Assembly (NCBI GenBank): GCA_035048485.1
Contig: CM068590.1
Location: 11,821,994 to 11,885,993, forward strand
Source of the DNA: Pteria penguin
Lineage: Eukaryota; Mollusca; Bivalvia; Pterioida; Pteriidae
Reading direction: 5' to 3'
Length of the DNA: 64,000 nucleotides
Position numbers and translations under genes: made by a program. The notes beneath the pieces are model-generated. The model was not told the origin of the DNA. It was given only the letters and a program-made list of their open reading frames with translations, and did not search any database. Positions 54,101-64,000 of this stretch are shown piece by piece. Position 1 is the stretch's first letter. Each line of letters starts with the position of its first letter.

Positions 54101-57100
54101 ATTAAGAATGATTTCAACTTGAGTGTTATGTATTTGTTATATCTTTTCCTTATAAAATTTATTGTTTATTCAATTGAAATTTTTAATGTAAAGATAAATT
54201 TTACATAACATAAAGGCAGGATGACTAAAACTTGCAGAAACTGTGTTGCTTCATTTATTTGTATACACATTTCCTTCCATTTTGAAGAATTTGTTTATAT
54301 AAAAGCTGTTCAAAAGAAATCTATATTTTTCACAAGTACTGTCAAAACTGTAAGACCATAAGACCATTAAACCGTTTTACCACCAAATCACCATCTGTCA
54401 CCATGGTGGTGAAAATTGATTTCAAAAGACAACCAAACAAAAGTGGTAACAAAGGTGTAGTTAAAAGAGGTATAAATTTCATGATTTATCAATAATAAAT
54501 TTTCAGACAATATTTCACCATATATCCACAACATTATTTCATTTTAACTCCAGGGAACAAAAGGGCTTTCCTTGTTCTATTTGGAAACAAAAGACCAAAA
54601 TGGCAACCTAAATGGTATCCAGATTCAAAATCTGAAAAATAAGCTAGGAACACGGCAACTTCCAACTGCTGAACTTCTGCTAGATGGCGCTGTAGCGTAT
54701 CGGGTAGGTCAAGACAGATTGAGTCAGTGCTTAAGAAATTCTTGATTTCTTGATTATAGATTTGGTAAAGGATGAAAGCAAATAGTGGTTGAACTGAAAC
54801 TTCACAAAAATGTTATTAAGAAATCAACAAAGTATATTCTGTATTGGACATTTTGTTAAATGATATCTTAAACTTCAGCAATATAATCTGTAACTTCTAC
54901 TTAGAATATGCAAATACCATTTATCATGAATCTGTTGTCTACTAAAAATATTTGTGAACTTCAGTTTTTTAAGCTATATATAACATTCATTTTCTTTTCT
55001 CTCTGACTTTTATTTCTGCTCTGAAGAGAAATGAGTTTGTGTAGCAGGCATTATGAATTGCGGCATAAAAACACATGTTTTATGGGCTTGTAAGTGATTT
55101 ATATCGGCTGATTTTTCATACATTTTTAATTTTGCATTTGGACATTTGGACATTACTTGAGAAAAACAAATTACTTAAAAGTTTCAGCTTATATTGCTTT
55201 AATAATGTATTTACACTTATTTCAACACTACCTTATTTTAACAGAAAGGCAAACATGTATATTTATAGGTATCAGAGGAAGGGCGGGGAGTAGCTGGGAT
55301 TTCCAACATGTTAACGATCTCTCGTGTACATAATTCTCTGTTTGCTGCTTCTGGAATGCGACGGTATATCTGTTTGCCTAAGTGCATATGTGATCCTGGA
55401 GACATTATCTTCCATTGCTTTTAATCCAGATGGAATATAACACTGTTGTTATCAACAATCCTATATATGTCATAAAATAGAAATAATTCATTTGGATATT
55501 TGTAAGGTACAACGTATTGGGTCTTTTTGGTAAGAAAGAGTTATCTGCCCTTTGGATAAGTATCTGACATAGAATGACTGTAATGTAAAGCAGTTTCATG
55601 GAAAATGATCTAAACTTTAGAGAACAAATGGACATTTATAAGTAAGGCTACCATCAGAATTGTATGAGGTTGTCAGATACTTTCCAAAAGGGAAATGATT
55701 CTGTATTACAAAAATTACCTATACATTTTTTAAATGCGTTAGTAAATGTTCAATAAAGTATTGATTTGACACTCTCTGCAACAGTTATTCACTGACTCAA
55801 GTGTTTGCCAAGAGTCATATACATGTATAGTTACTTTTTTAAAATCCTTATTATGCCCCCCCATTCGAAGAAGGAGGGGCGTATTGTTTTACTGCTGTGG
55901 ATATTACATTTCCTGCATATGTGAGTTAAGACAATCATGATTGCTATTGGTCTAATTATTGCTTTTAAAATTCCTTACAAGTATTGATATTAACATAATT
56001 ATCCCCCAACAAATATGATGCAAATTAGGTCATGTGACCAGTCCGACTTCAAGAATAACACAGGGAGTCGTTAACACAGCCCGAACCAATCCAACATTGA
56101 ATTTTTCATAAATTGTCTACCAAATTTTTCTATTTACTACCTCAGTTTTGTTAATCTCACTGAATTTTTTGTTTTTATTTTTAAAAGGATTTAATCTTTT
56201 CTGTACGACCTTCCGTTTTATGAACAAATTTCTGAGTTTATGTCTAGAAACTCGGCAAAACTGAAATAATTTTAAAGTTTAGAATATACATCTAGACATT
56301 AGTCTGTATTTGGAAAGCTACAATGCTTCTACAAACTTTTATAAGATTTAGATAATAAGTCTATTTTACGAAAACACAAATGAGATCAACCTGTAAATAT
56401 TCAAGAGATTATACAGTACTTGTCTGAAGTTATTATGGACAAGAAAGCCCAATACACTTGATTGACGTGGTGATGGGTATTTATTATCATTGTTGAAGTG
56501 GCCAAAATTATTTTGGTCTTTATGAAATTTCGTTGTTATTATTATTCACTTACATGAAATAAACATTTGATGTCACTACAAGATATTCATTATTAATTAG
56601 TTGCTAGATGGAGAACCTAGAGTTTCACTCGACCCCTAACAATATGTATACATTGAATTAGCATTCCTTACATTACTAAATATTTCTTATTGAGTGAATT
56701 CTGTCAGAACACAGATAGTATGGTAACAGATTTATTGAAAACAGATGCTTAGTTTAGCATTGTTCTCTTGTTTTGTAGCATTATCAATTTGGCTCGTGAC
56801 TATGCCACTCAGCGAACAGCTTTTGGAAATGTATTGAAAAATTATCCACTTCATGTTCAGACATTAGCACGGATGGAGGTGGAAGCAAGGGCGGCTACAC
56901 TGTTGTTAATGGAGATATCTAGATATTTAGGAAGGGAGGATGTTGGAATAGCCTCTGAGCAGGATCAAATGATGATCAGAATGCTGACTCCCTTGGCAAA
57001 ATTATATACAGGAAAACAGGTAAATATATATTATATATGTCAATTTAAGTGTGATGGATTTTTATTACTGTATGAATTTTTATGACATTGTTGAGATCAC

Positions 57101-59973
57101 TGCCCTTTATCAGGTACTCTGATAGACCTTCCCATTTAGAATTCTGATTTGTCAAACTGTCTTTAAGTGGCTAGAATAATTAAGAGCAACAATTGGTAGG
57201 TCAGCCGGTACAGTTAGGGTAAGAATTTATTGTTCTTTTATAGTTTATAACTACCTTTTTATAAGGCATGGCATATCTGGGTGCTTAATGCCAGCATAGA
57301 AAATCTCTCTATAATGTCATAGTCATTATTGCATTAATAATATACATGTATGCATATATATAAAATAATTTCTAAATAGAATATATCTAGTATTTTTTTT
57401 AATTGTATATCTATTTTCTTGTATCATACATATACTAAAAACAAAAGACTTTTCAGGAAAATTTGACTTTTTGTCGATAAATTTGTCTTCTGAACATTTT
57501 TTATTATGTTGGCTATCGGATTGATATATAATATATAGTGAATAAGTTAAAACCTGTTTTTATCTTTTTTTTTTTTATAGATTTGAAGATGATTACATGT
57601 TAAAAGTATAATTTCTTCAAAGTAGATTTGATTATGAAATAATTTATATTAATTTGTATTTAATAAAAGAAGATACTCTGATTATAGTTATACATTTGTT
57701 ACATTTATACAGTCATGTATCTGTTTTTTGTCCTAAATGTCCTTATTGTCCTGTGGGGTCCGATATTTGTAGGCCATGTCTGTGATATCTGAAGGACTAG
57801 AGTGCTTTGGTGGCCAGGGGTACATAGAGGACACAGGCCTCCCTACCTTATTTAGGGATTCTCAGGTAAGGTTCTGAAACTAAAACCTCAACTCATTAAA
57901 AGACCATCAGGTGAAGCAAAAAAAGAAATGTTCAGATGAGATTGATAACATAATGACCAAATGTTGCATGGGTGATAACATACTTGACCGAGTGTTGCTT
58001 TGGTGATAACATACTTGACTGAATGTTAGTCAGGTGATAATATACTTGACTTGTCATTGATATTGTGATGTTGCAGGGGCGATAACATACTTGAATGAGT
58101 GTTGCTCTGGTGATAACATACTTGAGTGAGGGTTGCTCTGGTGATAACACACTTGACCGAGTGTTGCTCTGGAGATAACATACTTGACTAAGAGTTGTTC
58201 AGGTGATGACATAATTGTCCAAGTGTTGCTCAAGTGATAACAGACTTGATTAAGTGTTGCTTAGGTGATAACATACTTGACTAAATGTTGCTCAGGTGAT
58301 TATATATTTGACTGAGTGTTGTTCAAGTAAAACATACTTGACTGACTATTTTCAAGTGATAACATACTTGATTGAGTATTGCTCAGGTGATAATTTCCTT
58401 GAATGAGTGTTGCTCAGATGATAACTTACTTACCTGAGTGTTGCTCAGGTGATGTCATACTTGACTGAGCTACAGTGTTAACATACTTGATGAAGTTTGC
58501 TCAGATTAAAACCTACTTGACCCAGTGTTGTTCAGGTGATAAATTTCTTAAACAAGTCATACTTCCATAATCAATAACAGATGCTCAAGAGAGGGTTAAA
58601 TCATGTTTTACCAAGAGACATTGAGGTTTGTTTAAGATGTCACATTTATAAATGTGTCAAGAAATATTTTTCAGGTTCTAACTATATGGGAAGGTACCAC
58701 AAACATTCTATCACTTGATGTACTTCGTGCTTTGATGAAAACTCAAGGAAAAGCTCTCCTTTCATTCAAATCGGATGTCCAAGGGAAATTAGCATCTTGT
58801 GAGTCACAAAGAGAACTGGCACCAAGTGTGGAACGAGTGAAAAGTGCTCTACAAAATGTTATGGACTTTGCTATGAACAATCCAAAGAATCTGGAGCTAG
58901 CTGCTCGGGATTTTTCCTACAGTTTATCTAGGATATATATGGGTAAGTCTTATTCATACATGTATTTTCAGTTTTGATTGACCTTGCTATAATTCCTATG
59001 TACAGTATCAAAGAAACTAATAAACAAGAGTATCTATAAAGGAAGGAAATAAAATGCTCAGGTTTAAGTTGTGCAACTGGTGTCTCTGAATTTTAAGGGT
59101 CTGTGAATGTCCATTGTGGTACATTGCTTTGGTACCAGTGTCTTCTGTATTTTTCAATAATATGTTGGACAAAAAAATAAATAAAGGTTTATGTAAATAA
59201 AATATTATAGGTAACAGTTACTTGAAAATGGAAATTATAAATTTCAGATTATATATCACATATTTTGTTTCTTACTACCTTTCCTATGATCTGCAGGAGC
59301 CATGTGCTCATTTAAAATTATTACTAAAGTATACTCTCTAAAATGATGATATGAATTACCTCCCCATCAAAAAATAATATTCATCACATTTTGAAATTAC
59401 AGCATCAAAAAAAAGTATACAATTATAATTTTGATCTATCCGTCATTTGATCACCCTATGCTATTATTCAGTAATTGTAACCATTGTTACCATTGTAAAG
59501 GGATGTAGATGAAAACAAATACATAAAATCAAGGTTGTTTTGGTCAGTTTGTCAGATAATGCACTGACAATCTCTTCTCTGTAATATTCAGGCATTCTCT
59601 CAAGAGCCTTACTTTGGATCTTACTGTAGTATGACTTTCAGCTGTATTGATGTATTATTTCAGTTGCCTTACTTTTTGACCATACTGTAGTATGACTTTC
59701 CACTATATTGATGTATTTCAGATGCCTTACTTCTGGACCATTCTGTGGTATATCTTTCCACTATATTGTTGTATTCTTTCAGGTGCCTTACTTTTGGACC
59801 ATGCTGTAGGATGTGGAATGAAGTCCTCAGATGTGTATGCTGCTCAGAGATGGTGCGAGAAAGACTTGTGTTTAGTACAAATCAGAAATGCCACAGGCCA
59901 TTATGACAGTGAGGCAGCCAAAAAAGACTTTTCCATCGTATTTGAGAACTATACATTGAAGAACCAACTATAA
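44860..59973 (+). CDS. AidB/ACDH-11-type acyl-CoA dehydrogenase (11 coding exons)
   Basis: Flavoprotein of the acyl-CoA dehydrogenase superfamily, in the branch with bacterial AidB and nematode ACDH-11. Eleven exons with GT/AG borders and consistent phases give 631 residues. The N-terminus [13 protein letters not shown] is basic and amphipathic, a likely mitochondrial leader. The AidB-like N-terminal region has [27 protein letters not shown] and [20 protein letters not shown]. The middle domain has [11 protein letters not shown] (about 228-238) and [17 protein letters not shown]. The C-terminal domain has [25 protein letters not shown] and TIWEGTTNI. Glu485 of WEG aligns with the catalytic Glu of medium-chain dehydrogenase (family knowledge). 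Coding exons: 44860-45117, 47597-47829, 49132-49231, 51714-51837, 53800-53942, 54554-54703, 55269-55363, 56779-57019, 57773-57865, 58675-58942, 59783-59973. The substrate is unknown; DNA-repair claims for AidB should not be carried over. Confidence 0.93.
45318..45376. repeat. T-rich low-complexity tract
   Basis: Runs of T interrupted by G in the first dehydrogenase intron. Confidence 0.8.
46045..46380 (+). mobile_element. Two tandem tRNA-like SINE heads, family C
   Basis: GGATAGCTCAATGGTGAGAT (near 46059) and GGATAGCCCAATGGTGAGAG (near 46275), each followed by a B-box-like run (GGTTCTGGGTTTGATTCC in the second) and ACAATTTTT, then CTGTCTGTTAC. Dimeric arrangement about 215 bp apart. Confidence 0.6.
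47367..47532 (-). mobile_element. tRNA-derived SINE, family B
   Basis: GGTTGGTTGATAGGTGTTTTATGTTGC-type tail on plus; head read inverted from GGGAATCGAACCTGG and CCACTTCACCAAGCC. Matches 51926-52099. Confidence 0.75.
47597..47829 (+). CDS. Dehydrogenase coding exon 2 (residues 87-164)
   Basis: Encodes [33 protein letters not shown] and [20 protein letters not shown], the AidB-type N-terminal domain. ATTCAG acceptor; GTAATA donor, phase 2. Confidence 0.93.
47890..48045. repeat. 156 bp near-perfect palindrome
   Basis: Outer arms of 44-45 bp (TTCTAGGTCCATGGGGAGTG and its inverse), inner arms AGAAACCAACAAATCA / TGATTTGTTTGTTTCT, core AACCGCGAAGCGGTT. Starts 60 bp after dehydrogenase exon 2. Confidence 0.88.
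48046..48445 (+). mobile_element. TIR element next to palindrome, copy 2
   Basis: ATATTTACAATGC at the left and GCATTGTAAATATA at the right. Body shared with 29066-29434 in opposite orientation (CATGGGCTGATGAACCGAGT; CTGTTTAGCATGGTTCATC). Confidence 0.65.
49132..49231 (+). CDS. Dehydrogenase coding exon 3 (residues 164-197)
   Basis: Encodes [20 protein letters not shown] and [19 protein letters not shown] acceptor; GTAAAT donor. Confidence 0.93.
49232..50728. other. Dehydrogenase intron, nothing recognised
   Basis: AT-rich; a short duplication near 49835-49985 (ATATACCAATGATGATA twice). No gene. Confidence 0.5.
50729..51117. mobile_element. MITE with ~105 bp TIRs
   Basis: Left arm from CAATCTGATTAAAACCATA through TTCTCTGTTTGTCTCATTGC to about 50835; the right arm is the inverse, from about 51008. 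Interior about 170 bp, no coding. Confidence 0.85.
51125..51412. mobile_element. Inverted pair of family C SINE heads
   Basis: AGAAGGTTCTTGGATTGAAT near 51186 on plus, and its inverse GATTTGAACCCAGAACCTTC near 51373, each beside a TTACAGAAT or GTAACAAGC end. Confidence 0.55.
51480..51596. mobile_element. Short MITE, 33 bp TIRs
   Basis: CCAATCTAATTGAAATCAGA, then TTTTTTCATATCGC, inverted at the right end. 117 bp in all. Confidence 0.8.
51714..51837 (+). CDS. Dehydrogenase coding exon 4 (residues 198-239)
   Basis: Encodes [20 protein letters not shown] and [12 protein letters not shown], the FAD/substrate-contact motif. Too short to show as a long ORF. ACTGTAG acceptor, GTAAGT donor, phase 1. 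Confidence 0.93.
51926..52099 (-). mobile_element. tRNA-derived SINE, family B, fuller copy
   Basis: Head inverted: GGGAATCGAACCC, then GCAAGCCAAGCGCTTAACCA and CTACACCACGCCTGCC. Tail GGTTGGTTGGTTGATTGGTG. Just downstream of dehydrogenase exon 4. Confidence 0.82.
52095..52258. repeat. Two-copy tandem duplication
   Basis: CTTTCTTAAAGGTTCTCCAT, then GTATAATGAACATCAATTGA, repeated about 80 bp apart, separated by a C-run. Confidence 0.9.
52660..53310 (+). repeat. Four-unit ~155 bp tandem repeat
   Basis: Units with CATTATCTCTGGAACCAATA, GATATCTAGGTCAAGTTCA and TTATCCCCCTTGGACTTAGG. The left end GGGGCATATTGTTTTGCTGC recurs near 55870 as an orphan start. Confidence 0.8.
53583..53706. mobile_element. 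Short MITE
   Basis: CAGGTATCTGATGTCA at the left and TGATGTCAGATACCT at the right. 124 bp. Confidence 0.7.
53800..53942 (+). CDS. Dehydrogenase coding exon 5 (residues 239-286)
   Basis: Encodes [20 protein letters not shown] and [18 protein letters not shown], the beta-sheet middle domain. TTTACAG acceptor; GTATAC donor. Confidence 0.95.
54554..54703 (+). CDS. Dehydrogenase coding exon 6 (residues 287-336)
   Basis: Encodes [20 protein letters not shown] and [26 protein letters not shown] acceptor, GTAGGT donor; 150 nt, phase 0. Confidence 0.93.
55269..55363 (+). CDS. Dehydrogenase coding exon 7 (residues 337-368)
   Basis: Encodes [20 protein letters not shown] and [18 protein letters not shown] acceptor; GTATAT donor, phase 2. 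Confidence 0.93.
55364..56778. other. Dehydrogenase intron with one repeat end
   Basis: 55852-55905 matches the end of the 52.7 kb repeat (GAGGGGCGTATTGTTTTACT). The rest is AT-rich without features. Confidence 0.45.
56779..57019 (+). CDS. Dehydrogenase coding exon 8 (residues 368-448)
   Basis: Encodes [20 protein letters not shown] and [20 protein letters not shown], the C-terminal helical domain; RTAFG is a family signature. TTGTAG acceptor, GTAAAT donor. Confidence 0.95.
57773..57865 (+). CDS. Dehydrogenase coding exon 9 (residues 449-479)
   Basis: Encodes [20 protein letters not shown] and [12 protein letters not shown] 93 nt exon with GTAAGG donor, followed by the 31 bp minisatellite. 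Confidence 0.94.
57950..58545. repeat. 31 bp minisatellite after exon 9
   Basis: About 19 diverged units of GTGTTGCTCAGGTGATAACA plus TACTTGACTGA. Each has CAGGTGATAA, a donor-like string resembling the nearby exon 9 donor CTCAG|GTAAGG. Confidence 0.9.
58675..58942 (+). CDS. Dehydrogenase coding exon 10 (residues 480-569), WEG motif
   Basis: Encodes [20 protein letters not shown], with Glu485 at the catalytic-base position, then helices to SLSRIYM. TTTCAG acceptor; GTAAGT donor, phase 1. Confidence 0.95.
59590..59810. repeat. Tandem array of the last-exon acceptor
   Basis: Copies of TTTCAGGTGCCTTACTTTTG, then GACCATGCTGTAG and ACTATATTGATGTATT, at about 59605, 59664, 59722 and 59783 (58-61 bp period). 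The last is the real exon start. Confidence 0.88.
59783..59973 (+). CDS. Dehydrogenase last coding exon (residues 569-631) and stop
   Basis: Encodes [34 protein letters not shown] and NYTLKNQL, then TAA. The acceptor is the last of three or four tandem acceptor copies. It is chosen because only it keeps the frame into the conserved C-terminus. Confidence 0.92.
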
Positions 59974-61600
59974 CATATTGATACGTATTCATACATGTAC
60001 TGGTGTCTTTTATATGTTATTTTGATCACTATATTTGTTATGTGATCATAATTCTTCATATATCCAGGTAGCTTTAATTTTATGAAGCTGAAGGTAGATT
60101 ACGTCCCTACTATGTGTATGTAATTTGCAGTCATATGTAATCTATTCAGTATTTTTTCAAAAGGATAGTGTTGATTGCAATTATTATCTTTGATTTTTGA
60201 CTTTCTGTAACAAAACTATCAAATGGTAAGATTAGCCGTCATGTTCTCACTGTAAACATAGTGCGAGATTTATTGCTAAGTGTGAGACCTTGACAACAGT
60301 TAAAACTTTTTGAAGATAACTCATAATTTTTCAACTTCTTATGAGACTGTCATGGTTTGCAGGTACATTAGTGTCTTCTTGAACATGACATCAGTGTAGT
60401 ATCATTTGGTGGGAGAGGGGAAGTCAGTCATTTTTTAAGACAATTTTTTTATGAAAGCGTCACAAAGAACGACTGATTTGATGATTTTATGAAATATGTC
60501 ATTATATATAGAATATTGATAATGTCCAAATCATTTGTTTTTTGAAGCAAATTAGATGTCATAAAATCAATATTTTGTCAGAATATATGTGTCATGAACT
60601 GAAAAAACATTTTCAATAGTTATGATTTGTAAACAGATTTGCCTTCAAAAAGCATTGTGAAGATAGTTAATTTTATCAAGAATGTATGTATAGACTGGTT
60701 TAAGTTCTGACTTGCATACAAAATCATTTATTAAAATTTTCACTCATGAAGGTTTGTAAATCACTCTACGCTAAGCAGTATCTCCCTCATGCATAGTTCT
60801 GTCCAATCAGAACATCAGTTACTAAAGGAAATAATTTAGATGAGAAAACTCTTAATTATTGAAATATTTACAGACAATTACAGTAATGCTTTTTATTGCA
60901 GTGACTGTGCCAATATATAAATATTTTGTTCATAGTGATGAGTCATAGTGCACTCTCTGGCAGTCATACACAATATTTATGCATTTTTTGCATAACTTCA
61001 AAAAGCAGATGTTTTCAATGCAATTTGATTAAGTTCTAAATTGTATGGAAAGATACATGTATAATTTCTTGATGAGTTTAATGAATTGTTAAGTAACTTA
61101 AATAAGAATTTACATTTTTTTTAAGAATTTAGAAAGCACAAGAAATCTGATTTCTGACCATTTCTTGCAGCTTTAATATGATAAAACAAGAGCAACCTTT
61201 AGTGGGGCGTAATACCCATAGTTTGAGAAAATATTACAACTATAATATAACTATAGCTATACCATAATTATACCTATAATATAATGATATACTGTAATGT
61301 AATTATAATTATAGCAGAAATAACATTTTATTCAATTACTTCAAGATTAGCAGAAATTGACACTCTATCTTTTTAAAAGATGGGAAAATGGTTTGGGAAA
61401 AATACAAAAAGATGATTTGAATTAAAAAAAACCCCAATATTAGTAGAAATGAAAACATCAAAGAATTGATTTTTTAATCAATATGGCATGTAGACACTCA
61501 CATGCTATCTATTTTGAACTAGCTATCTAATATATGGCAAACTGGATTTAGGTTTTAGACCTTATTTTGATCTGCGTTATGGATAACGTGTTAAATAAAT
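59974..61600 (+). other. Dehydrogenase 3' UTR region
   Basis: AT-rich, non-coding. The first ATTAAA is at 60730-60735 and an AATAAA lies near 61594. The true end cannot be chosen from sequence. Nothing else recognised. Confidence 0.35.
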
Positions 61601-61669
61601 ATGACATTCTCTTTTCAATATGTTCTCTTATAAGGCCTTGTAGAAATATAGTTATGTAGGTTTGAGTCT

Positions 61670-64000
61670 TATATGCCACAAATTAAGTTTGAAAATAACC
61701 AATCCCAAAATACAACAGTTGATCTTTAAGACTCAAGATTTTGAAAATGTAACCAATTTTGATTTAATTATCATGATGTCAACAGATTTATGTATATCTT
61801 ACGTTTGTCTTTTATCTTTATTTTGTTATGGACGTTAGGTAAACCCGACCGACAAATAATACAACTCCACTGCTCACAAGATTGAATAAATTAGATTTCA
61901 ACAAATTCTATGTATCAAATTTTATGATTAATTTTCTTATAGCAATAATGTTTCATTGAAAACGTGTGCTTTAAACATCGATCACTTCTCGGCGACAGCG
62001 AATTTGTTGGCAAATTTTGGGGTATTAAATTGGAAATTATAAAAATATGATGATAAATAATCGTATTTGATGTAAATTATTAAATGGATAAATTTTTTCA
62101 TAACTTAAATCCTAGAAATTGAAAACAGACCCTACCGATATGAAAAATCTTAATTGGGGTCATTTTTTTCTGAAGAATAACTGATTTATCTTACAATATT
62201 AGTGCACACATTTGTTGTTGATCTGTGAAGACGTCCGACCAGGCTGTATGAAACTCAACATAGCACATAAAACATGGTAATAGTAAAAGTAACACAGAAA
62301 ACGACTTTACGACAATATTCGATTGTACTATACGCAGCTGTGTTAAAGCAATAACACTATTATGTAATCTTGCAGTAACTCGCCAAACATAACATGACGT
62401 CATTGTGACGTCACTATGGGCCATTGTATTATATGAAGCGGGCTTAACTGCAGAAATCAACATGCCAAGAAAAACGCTGTAGTGCAATCTTTTCCTCAAC
62501 TCCATTTGTTGTGTGATTTCACATAAAGACTGCTCTACATCTATTGAAAATGCTTATTTTTAGGTTTTAAACTATCAACAGAATTTCTATTTAATTAGAC
62601 TACTCAGCAATTTCATCCCAGTATTTGTACATAATGACGCCCGCGTTAAATTTGGCACAGCTATAAATATCATGGATATGCTTCCATTTATTGTTTACAA
62701 TAAAGTTTGATTACAAAATCGTTCAACGTACACTTGCGCTTTTTGAATGCTTGTTGTTAATACTACATATCCTATACATAGCAATCACGGGATTGCAGGC
62801 AGCCAGGAACAAAATTTAAATGTGTAAATAAAGAAATTTAGACTGTTAACCAATTTGCAAACTAGTTATGCAGTTTTCAGTAGACTATAATGTCAATGAC
62901 GTTATGGAGTACCTTAACGTCTCTGCACAGTTACGATGCCGAGTCAGGACGGTCAATTATAGTAATAAAATCACTTAATTGGTTTACGGGCGCCAACCAG
63001 GACACATCAGGAAGATTTATTCAAGCATTTTTCCTCTCACATCATTTCACTCTTTCATTCGGTTTTGGATTTTTCTTACAGAGAATGTATCAATAGACCT
63101 TTCGTCTTTTTCCAAACATTCCGGAAGCTAGGAAAATAATGATATGTAAACACTTTGTAAAAAAGAAATTAGCTCCTGAGGCTTCTTCTCCTCCTCCTGC
63201 TCTCTCACACTGTCTGTTTGTCTGCCTCTCTGATTACTGCAAATCTATTCCAGAGCATGTCGTATCATTATATTCAAATAACGTTTGCAATTTAAACAAA
63301 AATCATAGTAATTTTGCTTAGTCGCTATAATTTTGCTTACCGCTACAAAACAAAGTCATTATAAACTTTTGATTCCGGGCATTTATGTTATCTTTTTTTT
63401 TCAGCGATTTGAATGGTTTTTCAAGCACGTTTTTTCATTTTCTTAAATTTTCCATTTCCGGCAGTGTTTTATTTTTGGAAAAACCTCAAAATAAAAACAT
63501 AAATGGACTTGGAAGAGAATAGATTATAGTTAACGGAGATAATGTTTCAAAGTAAATCCTGGATTTAGTAAATTAAAATAATTATTGTTCCATCGTTATG
63601 CACTCATAACTCCCATAAACAATTAAAATTATTCAATTTCTCGAAGAACTTGATATTTAATTGCCTCGATATAAATAAAAAAAGGTCATTATGTTGTTAA
63701 AATTTTATATGCGATAAATTAAATTTGACAATACTCAATGGTAAGACACTTAAGACCCAAGATTTCGAAATGTAATCAACTTTTATTTAATTAACATGAT
63801 AATAAGAGATTTATTCGGTGTAAATTCTGTTAGTGAGGTTAAATGAACATGACCAACTAATTATTGAAGTCCACTACTCACAGGAGTAAAAGAAATAGAT
63901 TTCAACAAACTTTAGAAAAAAATCTCTTTCATGGGAATCAAATCGTATGATTATTTTTCTTTTAGGAAAAGTGTTTTAGTGCACATCTGCGCTTTAAAAT
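61670..64000. repeat. Diverged direct duplication, two copies
   Basis: 61670-61960 and 63705-63985 share order and short blocks: TATATGC, GAC-CAAGATTT, TTTAATTA-CATGAT, CCACT-CTCA, AGATTTCAACAAA. The window ends inside or just after copy 2. Confidence 0.6.
62395..62413. promoter_or_regulatory. Pair of CRE-like palindromes
   Basis: TGACGTCA at 62395-62402 and again at 62406-62413, 11 bp apart, about one helical turn. They could mark a promoter or enhancer, but MITE families here also carry GACGTCA. Confidence 0.35.

Noticed and set aside
62191..62505. 104-codon minus ORF near the CRE pair
   Set aside because: No recognisable domain or splice context; kept only as possible regulatory region.

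Overview
This is a eukaryotic, intron-rich, AT-rich window. Its coding exons read as animal proteins. The repeat content (elements ending in CTCACCTGAG/CTCAGGTGAG, GACGGACGG-rich element ends, several tRNA-derived SINE families, a mariner) points to a mollusc, most likely a bivalve; the species cannot be fixed from sequence alone. No prokaryotic operon, CRISPR array, rRNA gene or canonical tRNA gene was seen.

Two complete protein genes lie head to head. The first, on the minus strand from about 44.8 kb down to 1.4 kb, is SPT6 (SUPT6H), the histone chaperone and transcription elongation factor. I assembled 34 coding exons with GT/AG boundaries; all phases agree and the CDS is 5424 nt (1807 residues plus stop). 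Order: acidic N-terminus with an unusual SR/GS repeat, core with YqgF-like fold, HhH, death-like and S1 domains, tandem SH2, and a TP-rich tail ending in GDATPLFDER. The second, on the plus strand from 44860 to 59973, is an acyl-CoA dehydrogenase of the AidB/ACDH-11 type: 11 coding exons, 1896 nt, 631 residues plus stop, with a probable mitochondrial leader. About 137 bp separate a probable SPT6 5' UTR donor from the dehydrogenase ATG, so the two probably share a bidirectional promoter.

The introns are full of mobile DNA: a mariner with intact D,D34D transposase ORF, TIRs and TA duplication (27.7-29.1 kb); two near-identical 2.55 kb elements (15.0-17.6 and 37.4-39.9 kb); two copies of an 0.8 kb TIR element; several MITE families; SINEs, one with a perfect 12 bp target duplication; and minisatellites with 31, 32 and about 150 bp units.

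The most unusual signal is that four introns of the two genes carry tandem arrays (unit 49-64 bp) whose repeat unit is the splice junction itself, a few exon bases plus donor or acceptor plus intron, with the functional site as the terminal copy (2.9-3.08 kb, 13.46-13.98 kb, 23.46-23.83 kb, 59.6-59.8 kb). A fifth intron (22.7-23.0 kb) has a two-copy version, and a sixth array (57.95-58.55 kb) is donor-like. The decoy sites whose readthrough I traced would give stops or frameshifts. From 60 to 64 kb there is the dehydrogenase 3' UTR and then no recognisable gene, only a diverged direct duplication and a pair of CRE-like palindromes.
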